Below are positions 9,563-18,801 of a DNA stretch of 64,000 nt, in pieces (within the stretch, counting starts at the first letter, position 1; each line of letters starts with the position of its first letter). The position numbers were made by a program, and so were the translations under genes. The notes under the pieces were generated by a model. It made no database searches, had not been told where the DNA came from, and worked only from the letters and a program-made list of their open reading frames with translations. The stretch comes from a gamma proteobacterium HTCC2207. Lineage in GTDB: Bacteria > Pseudomonadota > Gammaproteobacteria > Pseudomonadales > Porticoccaceae. The stretch spans positions 1-64,000 of the forward strand of contig CAJJAO010000003.1 in NCBI GenBank assembly GCA_905182265.1, given 5' to 3'.

Positions 9563-11092
9563 ATGTGCGGTGTAGTTGGAATCTCTGGAACTTCTAATGT
9601 TAATTTACGGCTCTACGATGCGCTGACTATGCTGCAGCACCGAGGCCAAGACGCTGCTGGTATCGTGACCGAGTCCAATGGAGAACTGCACCAGTGCAAA
9701 GGCGAAGGCTTAGCGCGGGACGTTTTTCGCCGCAGCCACATGGTTAGGCTGGTGGGCGAAGTTGGTATTGGACATGTGCGCTACCCAACCGCAGGCAGTT
9801 CTGGCCCAGCATTGGCGCAGCCCCTTTATGTGAATTCCCCCTACGGCATCTGCATGGCCCACAATGGCAATCTCACCAATGCCGATGAGCTCCGCGAGCA
9901 TATTTTCCGCGCTGACCTAAGGCACCTCAATACAGATTCCGACTCTGAAGTATTACTCAATGTGTTTGCCCACGAGCTGCAGCTGCGGGGCAAGTTAGAG
10001 CCGACTGGCAAAGATATTTTTGCGGCGGTTGAACAGGTACACAAACGCTGCCGTGGCGCCTATGCGGTGGTGGGTCTTATTGCCAATTACGGCATGTTTG
10101 CTTTTCGCGATCCCAATGGTATTCGCCCGCTGTGTTTTGGGGTCCGTGAATCTGAAGCCGGTAAAGAATATGCGGTGGTATCAGAATCTGTAGTACTAGA
10201 TAGTTTGGGCTTTGAGCTGATTCGCGATCTCGCACCAGGGGAAGCGCTGTTTATCGATAAGGCTGGCGAAGCTCATTTACAGCAATGTGCTGCAGAACAT
10301 GAGTTGGTGCCCTGTATTTTTGAGCACGTCTATTTTGCCCGTCCAGATTCATTGATCGACAATATCTCGGTGTATAAATGCCGTCTGCGCATGGGTGAAA
10401 AACTCGCCGAAAAGCTATTAAGAATACGCCCAGATCATGATATTGATGTTGTGATACCTATACCGGATACCAGTCGCGTATCGGCTCAGGCCTTGGCCGA
10501 GAGGCTTGGAATCAAGCTCCGTGAAGGCTTTATGAAGAATCGCTATATTGGTCGCACCTTTATTATGCCCGGCCAGACTGAGCGTAAAAAGTCTGTGCGC
10601 CAAAAGCTTAATGCAGTAAAACTAGAATTTGCCGGCAAGAATGTTTTGCTAGTCGATGACTCTATTGTGCGAGGCACGACCTCTCAAGAAATTATTCAGA
10701 TGGCTCGCGATGCCGGTGCCAACAAAGTGTATATGGCGTCAGCAGCGCCCGGAGTGCGCTATCCTAATGTCTATGGCATTGATATGCCGTCTGCCTCTGA
10801 GTTGATAGCCCATGGCCGTACAGACGACGAAGTGGGTGAGATTATTGGCGCAGACTGGATCATCTATCAGGATCTCGAAGATCTGATTAGTTCTGGTGCT
10901 GAGGGCAATGAAGATATTAAGCGCTTTGAGTGCTCCGTGTTTGACGGTAATTATATTACTGGCGATGTGGACAAAGCCTATCTTGAACGTATCGAAAACC
11001 TACGTAACGATGCGGCCAAGAATAATGAAGACCCCAGTACCGAGCCCAAAACAGGGCAGGTCATTGGTATTCACAATAACAGTGTGACTTAA
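9563..11092 (+). CDS. purF: Amidophosphoribosyltransferase
   Basis: First committed step of purine synthesis: PRPP plus glutamine gives phosphoribosylamine. The N-terminal Ntn-hydrolase glutaminase begins MCGVVGISG, where Cys2 becomes the nucleophile after Met removal. HRGQDAAGI and GHVRYPTAG follow. The C-terminal phosphoribosyltransferase domain has the PRPP loop [14 protein letters not shown] (about 360–373). The 509-residue length fits the gammaproteobacterial form. It overlaps no neighbour and is followed 19 bases later by metZ. Confidence 0.98.
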   Translation: MCGVVGISGTSNVNLRLYDALTMLQHRGQDAAGIVTESNGELHQCKGEGLARDVFRRSHMVRLVGEVGIGHVRYPTAGSSGPALAQPLYVNSPYGICMAHNGNLTNADELREHIFRADLRHLNTDSDSEVLLNVFAHELQLRGKLEPTGKDIFAAVEQVHKRCRGAYAVVGLIANYGMFAFRDPNGIRPLCFGVRESEAGKEYAVVSESVVLDSLGFELIRDLAPGEALFIDKAGEAHLQQCAAEHELVPCIFEHVYFARPDSLIDNISVYKCRLRMGEKLAEKLLRIRPDHDIDVVIPIPDTSRVSAQALAERLGIKLREGFMKNRYIGRTFIMPGQTERKKSVRQKLNAVKLEFAGKNVLLVDDSIVRGTTSQEIIQMARDAGANKVYMASAAPGVRYPNVYGIDMPSASELIAHGRTDDEVGEIIGADWIIYQDLEDLISSGAEGNEDIKRFECSVFDGNYITGDVDKAYLERIENLRNDAAKNNEDPSTEPKTGQVIGIHNNSVT

Positions 11093-11111
11093 ATTTATTT
11101 GGAAGGGCATC

Positions 11112-12296
11112 ATGGATAAGGACTCAAGCAAGCTTCAGCCAGATACTATTGCCATTCGTGGTGGTTACCAGCGCAGCCATGAGAACGAACATTCCGAAGC
11201 CATGTTTTTAACCTCTAGCTATGTGTTTGAAAATGCGGCCACCGCAGCAAAATATTTTAGCAACGAACTGCAGGGCAACGTTTACTCCCGCTACACCAAC
11301 CCGACAGTGCGCAGCTTTGAGCAGCGCCTAGCCGCCATGGAAGAGGGCGAGCAATGCGTCGCCACAGCCTCGGGTATGGCCGCAGCCCTTTCTGTGATTA
11401 TGGCCTTTCTTCAGTCAGGCGATCACGTAGTTTGCTCCCAAGATGTATTTGGTAGCACCCGCGTCATGATGGACAAATACATCACTAAGTTTGGTGTCAC
11501 AGTGACCTACGTGCCACTGGCTAATCTCGATGCCTGGCGATCTGCCATACAGCCCAATACCAAGATGATGTTTTGCGAAACACCCTCTAACCCCATGTCT
11601 GAAATCGCTGACCTCGAAGCTCTGTCGGCGATCGCTAAACAGTCTGACGCTCTATTTGTAGTAGATAACTGTTTTTGTACCCCGGTACTGCAAAAACCAT
11701 TGCTATGGGGTGCCGATATTGTCGTTCACTCTGCCACCAAGTATATCGATGGCCAGGGCCGCTGTTTGGGCGGCGCTGTTGTTGGCAGTGCAGAGTTAAT
11801 GGAGCAGGTAGTAGGTTTCTTACGTGCCGCAGGGCCGACCTTGAGCGCGTTTAACGCCTGGGTTTTCCTGAAAGGCTTGGAGACATTGCGTGTTCGTATG
11901 CAGGCTCATTCGGCCAATGCTGCGGCTCTAGCGGAGTGGCTTAATGCCCACCCAAAAGTGACTAAAGTTTATTATGCGGGACTGCCTGATCACGCGGGCC
12001 ATGAGTTAGCTAAAAAGCAGCAGTCTGATTTTGGCGGTGTCGTCTCTTTTTGTGTCAACGGCGGTCAAGAGGCAGCATGGCAGGTAATCGATAGTACTAA
12101 GATGCTTTCTTTGACGGCCAATCTTGGCGATACCAAAACCACCATAGTGCATCCTGCTACTACGACCCATGGACGTCTATCTAGCGAGGCGCGAGCGGCG
12201 GCTGGTATTGTGGATGGCTTGATTAGGGTTGCGGTTGGTTTGGAAGATATTATTGATATCAAAGCTGACCTTGAGTTGGGTTTGAGTGCTCTTTAG
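11112..12296 (+). CDS. metZ: O-succinylhomoserine sulfhydrylase
   Basis: Makes homocysteine directly from O-succinylhomoserine and sulfide. A Cys/Met-metabolism PLP enzyme of 394 residues. The PLP lysine is K210 in HSATKYIDGQGR, and YSRYTNPTVRSFEQRLA and ATASGMAA are family motifs. It could be confused with cystathionine gamma-synthase, but the purF–metZ adjacency and GQGRCLGGAV are those of Pseudomonas MetZ. GGAAGG precedes the ATG. Its last codons form the first unit of a tandem repeat that crosses the stop. Confidence 0.92.
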   Translation: MDKDSSKLQPDTIAIRGGYQRSHENEHSEAMFLTSSYVFENAATAAKYFSNELQGNVYSRYTNPTVRSFEQRLAAMEEGEQCVATASGMAAALSVIMAFLQSGDHVVCSQDVFGSTRVMMDKYITKFGVTVTYVPLANLDAWRSAIQPNTKMMFCETPSNPMSEIADLEALSAIAKQSDALFVVDNCFCTPVLQKPLLWGADIVVHSATKYIDGQGRCLGGAVVGSAELMEQVVGFLRAAGPTLSAFNAWVFLKGLETLRVRMQAHSANAAALAEWLNAHPKVTKVYYAGLPDHAGHELAKKQQSDFGGVVSFCVNGGQEAAWQVIDSTKMLSLTANLGDTKTTIVHPATTTHGRLSSEARAAAGIVDGLIRVAVGLEDIIDIKADLELGLSAL

Positions 12297-12329
12297 AAAA
12301 AGCGCTCTCTAAAAAAGTTCTCGTTAAAG
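12285..12329 (+). repeat. Tandem repeat crossing the metZ stop codon
   Basis: AGTGCTCTTTAGAAAA (12285–12300, containing the stop TAG) is followed by AGCGCTCTCTAAAAAA (12301–12316) and a weaker third unit beginning GTTCTCGTTAAAG. The period is 16 bases. Confidence 0.65.
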
Positions 12330-12357
12330 TAAGTCGTTTTTAATAAGTAGGTAATTT

Positions 12358-12984
12358 ATGTCGGCATTAATTGAACAACTCCTATCGCCAGATCAGGCTC
12401 TGCCCGGTCGCTCTGCTGAGTTGCCCCTAACCAATAAGAATTTCATGAATGGTGAGCCTTTAAAGGGTCCATTTGCTGAGGGCCTGGAAACCGCTTACTT
12501 TGCCATGGGTTGTTTTTGGGGTGCTGAACGTAGGTTTTGGCAACAGCCGGGGGTAGTAACATCAGCGGTTGGTTATGCTGGTGGTTTGACGCCTAACCCG
12601 ACCTACGAAGAGACTTGCACTGGTATGACTGGCCACACTGAGGTGGTACTAGTAGTGTTTGACCCAACGATCACTAGTTTTGACGCTCTGCTTGCTGTGT
12701 TTTGGGAATCCCATGACCCGACTCAGGGCATGCGACAGGGCAATGATACGGGTTCGCAATATCGTTCTGCTATCTATTGCTCTACTCCTCAACAGCTTGA
12801 GGCTGCCTTGGCGTCTGCTGACTCTGCTCAGGAGAAGCTCAGCGGTTTGGGCTTTGGTGCTATTACGTCAGAGATCATTGCTGTGCCGACTTTCTATTAT
12901 GCTGAGGATTACCATCAGCAGTACCTAGCTAAGAACCCTGCGGGCTACTGTGGCTTGCGCGGCACCGGTATCAGCTGTAGCTAA
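12358..12984 (+). CDS. msrA: Peptide methionine sulfoxide reductase (S-form)
   Basis: Reduces methionine-S-sulfoxide in proteins, repairing oxidative damage. The catalytic motif is [15 protein letters not shown] with Cys52. [26 protein letters not shown] and the [22 protein letters not shown] substrate region are canonical. C-terminal cysteines ([13 protein letters not shown]) can serve as recycling residues. At 208 residues it matches the longer E. coli-type MsrA with an N-terminal extension. It stands alone between metZ and the convergent opp operon. Confidence 0.96.
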   Translation: MSALIEQLLSPDQALPGRSAELPLTNKNFMNGEPLKGPFAEGLETAYFAMGCFWGAERRFWQQPGVVTSAVGYAGGLTPNPTYEETCTGMTGHTEVVLVVFDPTITSFDALLAVFWESHDPTQGMRQGNDTGSQYRSAIYCSTPQQLEAALASADSAQEKLSGLGFGAITSEIIAVPTFYYAEDYHQQYLAKNPAGYCGLRGTGISCS

Positions 12985-13069
12985 GGTCTATTAGCGCGGC
13001 TTTGAAACTCTATTTCTTTATCTAGAATCCGTGTTCTGTGATCTTGAACGTAGGGAGAGATATCATAGT

Positions 13070-13106
13070 TTGGAGCACTGATACATAAGCCGGATCAGTG
13101 CTCCAA
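13070..13106. terminator. Perfect 13-bp hairpin between msrA and oppDF
   Basis: TTGGAGCACTGAT (13070–13082) and ATCAGTGCTCCAA (13094–13106) are perfect inverted copies around an 11-base loop. It lies between the convergent ends of msrA and oppDF, where a two-way terminator would be expected, but neither side has a T-tract. It could instead be a transcript-stabilising hairpin or a protein site. The rest of 12985–13229 shows nothing recognisable. Confidence 0.5.
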
Positions 13107-13229
13107 CCCAGAGATAGCTCTCTAAGCCTGAGAAGACAATGTATGGTTTCGCGATGGCAAGGGGGGCGGGAATATAGGGAAGGTGTAAGGCTGCCAAGTT
13201 ATAGACTAACGATGACAGCCTTAAGATAC

Positions 13230-14864
13230 CTAGATAGCAGACAACCTGCTGCGTTCCGACTTAGGGTCAGCCAGCGGAATAGCCTTCAATAGAGCTTTGG
13301 TATAGGCATCCTGAGGGTTCGCCCAAAGTGTTTCAGTATCACCTTGCTCAACCATCACGCCGTGGTGCATCACCATCACCCGATCAGAAATGTAGCGAAC
13401 AACCGAAAGATCATGAGAAATAAACATCATCGTCAGATTATGACGCTCCACCAGATTAAGAATCAGATCCAAAATCTGCGCCTGAATAGTGACATCCAAA
13501 GCAGACACCGGTTCATCAGCAATAATCAACTCAGGCTTAGTGGCGATAGCGCGACCAATAGCAATACGCTGACGTTGACCGCCAGAGAACTCATGGGGGT
13601 ACTTGCGCATATGGGCGCGGGCAAGACCCACATCGTCCATAAGCTGTTGCACCTGTTGATCGATATTATTCTTATCGGCAAGGCCGTGATAGAGCAGAGG
13701 CTCAGCCAGAGTTTCGAACACCGTCATGCGAGGATTTAAAGAGGCATAGGGGTCTTGGAAAATCATCTGCATTCGGCGGCGCCAAGGCACCATCTCTCGG
13801 GCAGATAAAGAACCCAAATCAGTACCGTCAAATACCACCGAACCCTCTTGGGTAGGAACCAGCTGCAAAATAGAACGACCTAGAGTTGATTTTCCCGAGC
13901 CAGACTCGCCCACCAAACCTAATATCTCCCCGCGGTTAATAGTCAGAGAAATATCATCGACAGCTTTAACCGTAATGACCTTAGAGCCCGAGTAATCTTT
14001 GAACCAGGTGCGAACATTGTTCACCTCAACCAAAGTATCTGGCTGAGCACGGTTTTTCATAGTCTTCGCGCCCTCAGGAATCGCACTGAGCAAGCGCTTG
14101 GTGTAGTTGTCTTGGGTATTGTAGAAAATCGAATCTGTGTCGCCAGACTCCATCGCCTTGCCCGCGCACATCACCAAAATTTTGTCAGCGATACCGGCAA
14201 CTACCCCAAGGTCATGGCTGATAAAAATAACGGCTACATTTCTTGAGCGCTGGAGCTTTTTGATGAGCTCAAGTATCTGCGCCTGAATAGTCACATCAAG
14301 AGCAGTGGTGGGCTCGTCACAGATTAGTAGGCGTGGCTCATTGATGAGAGCCATGGCAATCATTACGCGCTGGCGCATACCACCAGAAAACTCATGGGGG
14401 TAGCTGTCAAAGCGTCGTTCAGTGTCGGTAATACCCACTTCGTCTAACAGTTCAATTGCACGTTTTTTTGCCGTTGCGCGGTCTTTACGTCTGGCTTTAT
14501 CGGGATGATAAATCAGAGGCTCAACCAGCTGCTCACCAATGGTTAAGTTTGGGTTTAGAGACGTCATTGGGTCTTGGAAAATCATGGCAATATCATTGCC
14601 GCGAAAGTGACGCATTTCGCTGTGGCTGCAATTCAGTAAATCCTTACCGTCAAACATCGCAGTGCCACCCTCAATAACCGCAGGGGGTTTGGGTAGTAAA
14701 TCCAACAGGCTGTAGCAGGTGACCGACTTTCCAGAACCGGATTCACCCACAATGGCAAGAGTCTCACCCGCATCAACAGAAAAACTAACATCGTCTACAG
14801 CTTTGACTACACCGTTTCTGGTATGGAAATGCACCTGTAAATTTTTAACTTCAAGTAAGGCCAT
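13230..14864 (-). CDS. Oligopeptide ABC transporter, fused double ATPase (OppDF-type)
   Basis: Two ABC ATPase domains in one 544-residue chain, corresponding to OppD and OppF joined head to tail, as in YejF or GsiA. The first half has Walker A GESGSGKS (40–47), the signature FSGGMRQR and Walker [13 protein letters not shown]. The second half repeats these: GESGSGKST near 316, FSGGQRQR, and [12 protein letters not shown]. Both domains appear catalytically intact. It is the last gene of oppA–B–C–DF, 13 bases after oppC. It powers peptide uptake; substrate range cannot be read from the sequence. Confidence 0.93.
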   Translation of the reverse strand: MALLEVKNLQVHFHTRNGVVKAVDDVSFSVDAGETLAIVGESGSGKSVTCYSLLDLLPKPPAVIEGGTAMFDGKDLLNCSHSEMRHFRGNDIAMIFQDPMTSLNPNLTIGEQLVEPLIYHPDKARRKDRATAKKRAIELLDEVGITDTERRFDSYPHEFSGGMRQRVMIAMALINEPRLLICDEPTTALDVTIQAQILELIKKLQRSRNVAVIFISHDLGVVAGIADKILVMCAGKAMESGDTDSIFYNTQDNYTKRLLSAIPEGAKTMKNRAQPDTLVEVNNVRTWFKDYSGSKVITVKAVDDISLTINRGEILGLVGESGSGKSTLGRSILQLVPTQEGSVVFDGTDLGSLSAREMVPWRRRMQMIFQDPYASLNPRMTVFETLAEPLLYHGLADKNNIDQQVQQLMDDVGLARAHMRKYPHEFSGGQRQRIAIGRAIATKPELIIADEPVSALDVTIQAQILDLILNLVERHNLTMMFISHDLSVVRYISDRVMVMHHGVMVEQGDTETLWANPQDAYTKALLKAIPLADPKSERSRLSAI

Positions 14865-14877
14865 AATAATGAGTCCG

Positions 14878-15759
14878 CTAGTCCTTTGAAGTGCGAGGGT
14901 CTAGCGCATCGCGCAGGCCATCACCCAGGAAGTTAAGAGCAAAGAGCGTCAAAGAAAGAGCAATGCCAGGGAAAATAAGTAACCAGGGATACTCTTCCAT
15001 GGTTTCTACACCATAGTTGATTAGCAGGCCCCAAGAGCTTTGTGGCGGCTGGATTCCCAGGCCTAAAAAGCTTAGAAACGCCTCCAGCAACATTACGCTG
15101 GGAATGGTTAGAGTCGTATAGACAATAACCGGGCCCAGAGTGTTGGGGATAATATGGCGACGGATAATAATCCACTGTGACAGACCTAGAGAATGAGCCG
15201 CTTCGACAAACTCCTGTTTGCGCAACGACATTACCTGACCACGAACAATACGTGCCATGGTCAGCCACTCTACTGCGCCAATGGCAAAAAACAGCAGTAA
15301 CAGATTACGACCAAATACCACCATTAGCAGAATGATAAAAATCATAAAGGGCAGGGCGTAAAGAATGTCCACCAGACGCATCATGACCATATCGACGCGA
15401 CCGCCAACAAAGCCGGCCACTGCACCATAGATAACGCCAATAGCAAGAGCCACTGCGGTGGCGATAAAGCCCACCATCAAAGACACCCGGCCACCCCACA
15501 TAATACGAGTCAGCATGTCACGGCCAAAAATATCTGTGCCTAGCAGGTGTGCTGCAGAGGGTGGCGTGGCACCCAACAAGAGATTCTGTTCTTCGTAACC
15601 GTAGGGTGCAATCCAGGGGGTGAGGAGAGAGACTACGCACAAAAACACTAGTAGACCAAGGCCAATCAATGCCATGCGATTTTTACGCAGCTTGATCCAG
15701 GCGTCTTCCCACAGAGAGATGCCTTTTTCTAGAACGATACTAGTTTCATTATTGCTCAT
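14878..15759 (-). CDS. oppC: Oligopeptide ABC transporter permease OppC
   Basis: An inner-membrane permease of 293 residues with an N-terminal OppC extension, a first span near 30–52 and the usual six-span plan. The EAA loop is EFVEAAHSLGLSQWIIIRRHIIPN, and the family C-terminus LNFLGDGLRDALDPR is present. It starts with ATG overlapping the oppB stop by 4 bases (ATGA), so the two permeases are probably translated together. Confidence 0.94.
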   Translation of the reverse strand: MSNNETSIVLEKGISLWEDAWIKLRKNRMALIGLGLLVFLCVVSLLTPWIAPYGYEEQNLLLGATPPSAAHLLGTDIFGRDMLTRIMWGGRVSLMVGFIATAVALAIGVIYGAVAGFVGGRVDMVMMRLVDILYALPFMIFIILLMVVFGRNLLLLFFAIGAVEWLTMARIVRGQVMSLRKQEFVEAAHSLGLSQWIIIRRHIIPNTLGPVIVYTTLTIPSVMLLEAFLSFLGLGIQPPQSSWGLLINYGVETMEEYPWLLIFPGIALSLTLFALNFLGDGLRDALDPRTSKD

Positions 15760-16694
15760 GAGCTCTCTCCCCTAACTTGCTGCCGCAATTTGGGGTTCAG
15801 CCAAATGGCGAGCATATCTGAGAGCAGATTGAACAGAATAATCAATGTGGCAAAGAATACAGTAGTGCCAAGAATCATAGTGTAGTCACGGTTAAACGCC
15901 GCCTGCACATAGAAGCGGCCAAGTCCGGGAATATTAAAGATAGTTTCAACCACAAAAGAGCCGCCTAGCAGCCCTGCAAAAGCAGGGCCTAAGAAGGCAA
16001 TCACCGGAATCAAACCGCCGCGCAATGCGTGCTTACCCACCACTAAAAATTCAGATAAGCCTTTAGCGCGAGCGGTACGAATATAATCCTGAGATAGCAC
16101 CTCGAGCATGCCGCCTCTAGAAAGACGGGCGATATAAGCTGCATAGCCAGTGCCTAAGGTAATCGCCGGCATTATTTTATCGCCGGGAATGTCACCCCAG
16201 CCAGAGATGGGTAGCCATTCCAGATGAATACCAAACACTAGCACCATGAGTGGCCCCAGCAAAAATGAAGGCATGCAGATACCAATCATGGCCGCCGTCA
16301 TGGGAATATAGTCCTGCATGGTGTTGGGGCGCATGGAGGCAGTAACGCCGGCAATAACCCCGATAAATATCGCCACCAGCATGGCGTAAAAGCCCAGCTC
16401 GGCGGTGGTGCCAAGGCCGGAATAAATCAGCTCGTTAACGCTACGGCCTGGGTACTTAAACGACGGGCCGAAGTCTCCGTGCAGCACATCGGACAGATAG
16501 CTAATGTACTGTTGCCAAAGGGGTTGATCTAAATTGTATTGGGCTTCTAGTGCTATTAGCACTTCTGCGGGCACCGCTTTATCGGCGGAAAAAGGCCCGC
16601 CGGGAGCTGAATGAACCAGCATAAAGGTCATGGTAATCACGACCAGAAGCACCGGAATCGCCTGAAGTAGGCGACCTAATGCAAATTTAAACAT
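15756..16694 (-). CDS. oppB: Oligopeptide ABC transporter permease OppB
   Basis: A 312-residue permease partner of OppC. The N-terminus MFKFALGRLLQAIPVLLVVITMTFMLVH is the standard OppB/DppB first span, followed by PGGPF. The EAA motif is DYIRTARAKGLSEFLVVGKHALRGGLIPVI. Its ATG overlaps the oppA stop by one base (TAATG). It forms the translocation pore with OppC in the inner membrane. Confidence 0.94.
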   Translation of the reverse strand: MFKFALGRLLQAIPVLLVVITMTFMLVHSAPGGPFSADKAVPAEVLIALEAQYNLDQPLWQQYISYLSDVLHGDFGPSFKYPGRSVNELIYSGLGTTAELGFYAMLVAIFIGVIAGVTASMRPNTMQDYIPMTAAMIGICMPSFLLGPLMVLVFGIHLEWLPISGWGDIPGDKIMPAITLGTGYAAYIARLSRGGMLEVLSQDYIRTARAKGLSEFLVVGKHALRGGLIPVIAFLGPAFAGLLGGSFVVETIFNIPGLGRFYVQAAFNRDYTMILGTTVFFATLIILFNLLSDMLAIWLNPKLRQQVRGESS

Positions 16695-18346
16695 TAGTTA
16701 GACTCTCCTTGCAGATAGATTTCTGTGTAGGAGGGTTGGTCAAGAATGTTGTCTACAAGATTTTTAACGGCAGGGTTCACCAAATGTTTGCTGGTGTAGG
16801 TGTAGATAGGTAGCACAGGCAAATCATCCATCAGCATCTGCTCAGCTTGACCAAAAATAGCCAGGCGCTCCTCATGGGTTTTGGCTCTTGGTGCTACTTC
16901 TAACACTAGGCGATCGTATTCTTCGTTACACCAGCCTGTGCGGTTATTGCCGCCGTTACAGATGAACATATCGAGGAAATTGTTGGGGTCTACGTAATCA
17001 CCAATCCAGCCCGCCCGAGATATTTGGTAGTCGCCGTTACTTTCGCTATCTAGGTAGACTTTCCACTCCTGGTTCAAAAGCTTGACGTCGATATTTAGGT
17101 GTTCGCGCCACATCTGCTGAATAGCCACGGCGACTTTACGATGGCCTTCATTGGTGTTGTACAAAATTTCGGTGGATGGAAAACCTTCACCATTGGGGTA
17201 GCCCGCGTCGGCTAGTAATTTGCGGGCAGCTTCTGGGTTAAAGCTCAGACCCACGGGTGGGTAGTAGCCTCTGGTGTTGGGGGGCGTCATAGCATAAGCA
17301 GGGATCTGGCCAGCTTTGAGTACATGCTCTGTTAGCTGCTCTCTATCAATGGTCATGCCCAGTGCACGACGCACCTGCTTGTCTTGCAGATGAGGAACGT
17401 TCACATTAATCCGGTAAAAATAGGTGCCCAGGTAGGGGGTCACTTTAAGCGCTTTATTGTTATCTGCTCTGTAGGTCGCCACCTTGTCGATGGGTACATC
17501 ATTGGTGTAATGGAGCTGTCCGGCGCGGAACATGCGTTCTTCAGTTGTCACATTTTCGGTAGGGTAAAAAACAATCGAATTTAGTTTTACGCTATCGTTG
17601 CTGTGATAGAACGTATTGCGCACCACCACGATGGCACGGTTGATTTCCCATGACTGAAGTTTAAATGCGCCATTGGCGACTAGGTTACCTTCATAGGTCC
17701 AGCGGGTGCCTCGCTCATCGGCACGGCCAAATTTTTCTACTGTGGCCTGGTGCACAGGAAACATACTGTAATGATCTAGCAGTTGTAAAAAGTAGGGCGT
17801 TGGATTGGCTAGGGTCACTTGCAATGTCAGATCATCTAATGCTTTAACACCGACCTCATTAAAGTCTGTTATCTCGCCCTGGTAATATTTCTGAGCATTG
17901 GCAATGGGGAAATACATATAGGCGTATAAGTTTCCTAGGGCAGGCTGCAGCGCACGCCACCAAGACCAAGCAAAGTCATGGGCATTGTGCACGTCGCCAT
18001 TAGACCAGCGGGCATTTTCCCGTAACTTGAACGTATACACACGACCGTCTTCGCTAACAGTCCAAGACTCGGCGACACCAGGTTTGGGTGCCAACGTCTT
18101 GCTGTCTTTGCGAACCAAGCCTTCCATAAGAGAGGTAATTACATGATGCTCTGGAACACCTGTCGCAATATGGGGGTCAAGGCTCTGGGGTTCGGTACCA
18201 TTGCCCCAATGCAATGTGCCGGTGCGGTTGCCAGACTCGACATTGCTCTCGGAGCTACCGCAACTACTTAACAGTAGGCTCATTATGAGTGTCATTGCTA
18301 GGGTAGAAAATAAGGGGGATTTTGATATTGGCTGACGCTGTTTCAT
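16694..18346 (-). CDS. oppA: Oligopeptide-binding lipoprotein OppA
   Basis: An extracytoplasmic binding protein of 550 residues (SBP family 5). It has a lipoprotein signal with lipobox LLSSC and Cys29 as the lipidation site, which is unusual for the classical soluble E. coli OppA. GTEPQSLDPHIATGVPEHHVITSLMEGLV and RALGMTIDREQLTEHVL are typical. The C-terminal half contains GDYVDPNNFLDMF, the ligand-binding region. First gene of the opp operon, with about 270 bp of leader upstream. It delivers peptides, possibly cell-wall peptides, to OppBC. Confidence 0.93.
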   Translation of the reverse strand: MKQRQPISKSPLFSTLAMTLIMSLLLSSCGSSESNVESGNRTGTLHWGNGTEPQSLDPHIATGVPEHHVITSLMEGLVRKDSKTLAPKPGVAESWTVSEDGRVYTFKLRENARWSNGDVHNAHDFAWSWWRALQPALGNLYAYMYFPIANAQKYYQGEITDFNEVGVKALDDLTLQVTLANPTPYFLQLLDHYSMFPVHQATVEKFGRADERGTRWTYEGNLVANGAFKLQSWEINRAIVVVRNTFYHSNDSVKLNSIVFYPTENVTTEERMFRAGQLHYTNDVPIDKVATYRADNNKALKVTPYLGTYFYRINVNVPHLQDKQVRRALGMTIDREQLTEHVLKAGQIPAYAMTPPNTRGYYPPVGLSFNPEAARKLLADAGYPNGEGFPSTEILYNTNEGHRKVAVAIQQMWREHLNIDVKLLNQEWKVYLDSESNGDYQISRAGWIGDYVDPNNFLDMFICNGGNNRTGWCNEEYDRLVLEVAPRAKTHEERLAIFGQAEQMLMDDLPVLPIYTYTSKHLVNPAVKNLVDNILDQPSYTEIYLQGESN

Positions 18347-18617
18347 TGGATGCGCTTCCTTAATTTTTTATTTTATCGGTCAGTGGCCTGACCTGTTGCG
18401 ACGGAGTGTAAACAAGCTGGACAGGGATGTGAAGGACAACCCCTCTTTGTGGTCGGTTGGAGGGGTTTTCCCCTTATTCATTTGGTTCTTCTTTATCCAT
18501 GAATTTCGCGTTCTTTGTCTCTTCACTGTCCCTTCATTTCGCCTTCTTTGGCTCTTCTTTGCGCAGGGCTGTTGCACTTGTGGTGTAAACCTCGGATAAT
18601 CCGCCGCTTCGATTCAA
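18347..18617. other. Divergent spacer between oppA and ffs
   Basis: Contains an inverted repeat AACCCCTC (18438–18445) / GAGGGGTT (18460–18467) with a 14-base loop, followed by TTTTC on the plus strand. It also holds a degenerate two-copy 33-bp repeat starting ATTTCGC at 18503 and 18536. Promoters for oppA (minus) and ffs (plus) must lie here, but I could not assign -35/-10 boxes. ORFs of about 65 codons here lack coding character. Confidence 0.5.
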
Positions 18618-18732
18618 TGGTGACCCCCTTTGGTCCCCTCGCAACAGCCAGCTGCAAACCCCGCCAGGCCCGGAAGGGAGCAACGGTAGTGGTTACGCTG
18701 TGTGCCGAGGTGTGGCTACTGGGGGTCATCGC
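18618..18732 (+). ncRNA. ffs: 4.5S RNA (signal recognition particle RNA)
   Basis: The RNA partner of Ffh, which targets membrane proteins to SecYEG. The diagnostic apical domain CCAGGCCCGGAAGGGAGCAA lies at 18664–18683, with the GGAA tetraloop and the asymmetric and symmetric internal loops. The ends pair: GGTGACCCCC from 18619 with GGGGGTCATC ending 18730. Total size is about 112–115 nt, the usual bacterial small form. It directly precedes dnaX, as in many gammaproteobacteria. Exact ends are estimated from the terminal helix. Confidence 0.93.
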
Positions 18733-18801
18733 CATTAGCCCTTCCAGCGCTCCCCTTATCTCCCTATAATAAGTGCTTCGTAACCAAAGCAGATCGTCCC
18801 T

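Noticed and set aside
18380..18769. Small ORFs in the oppA–ffs spacer and over ffs
   Set aside because: They overlap the 4.5S RNA or low-complexity leader and have no coding character.
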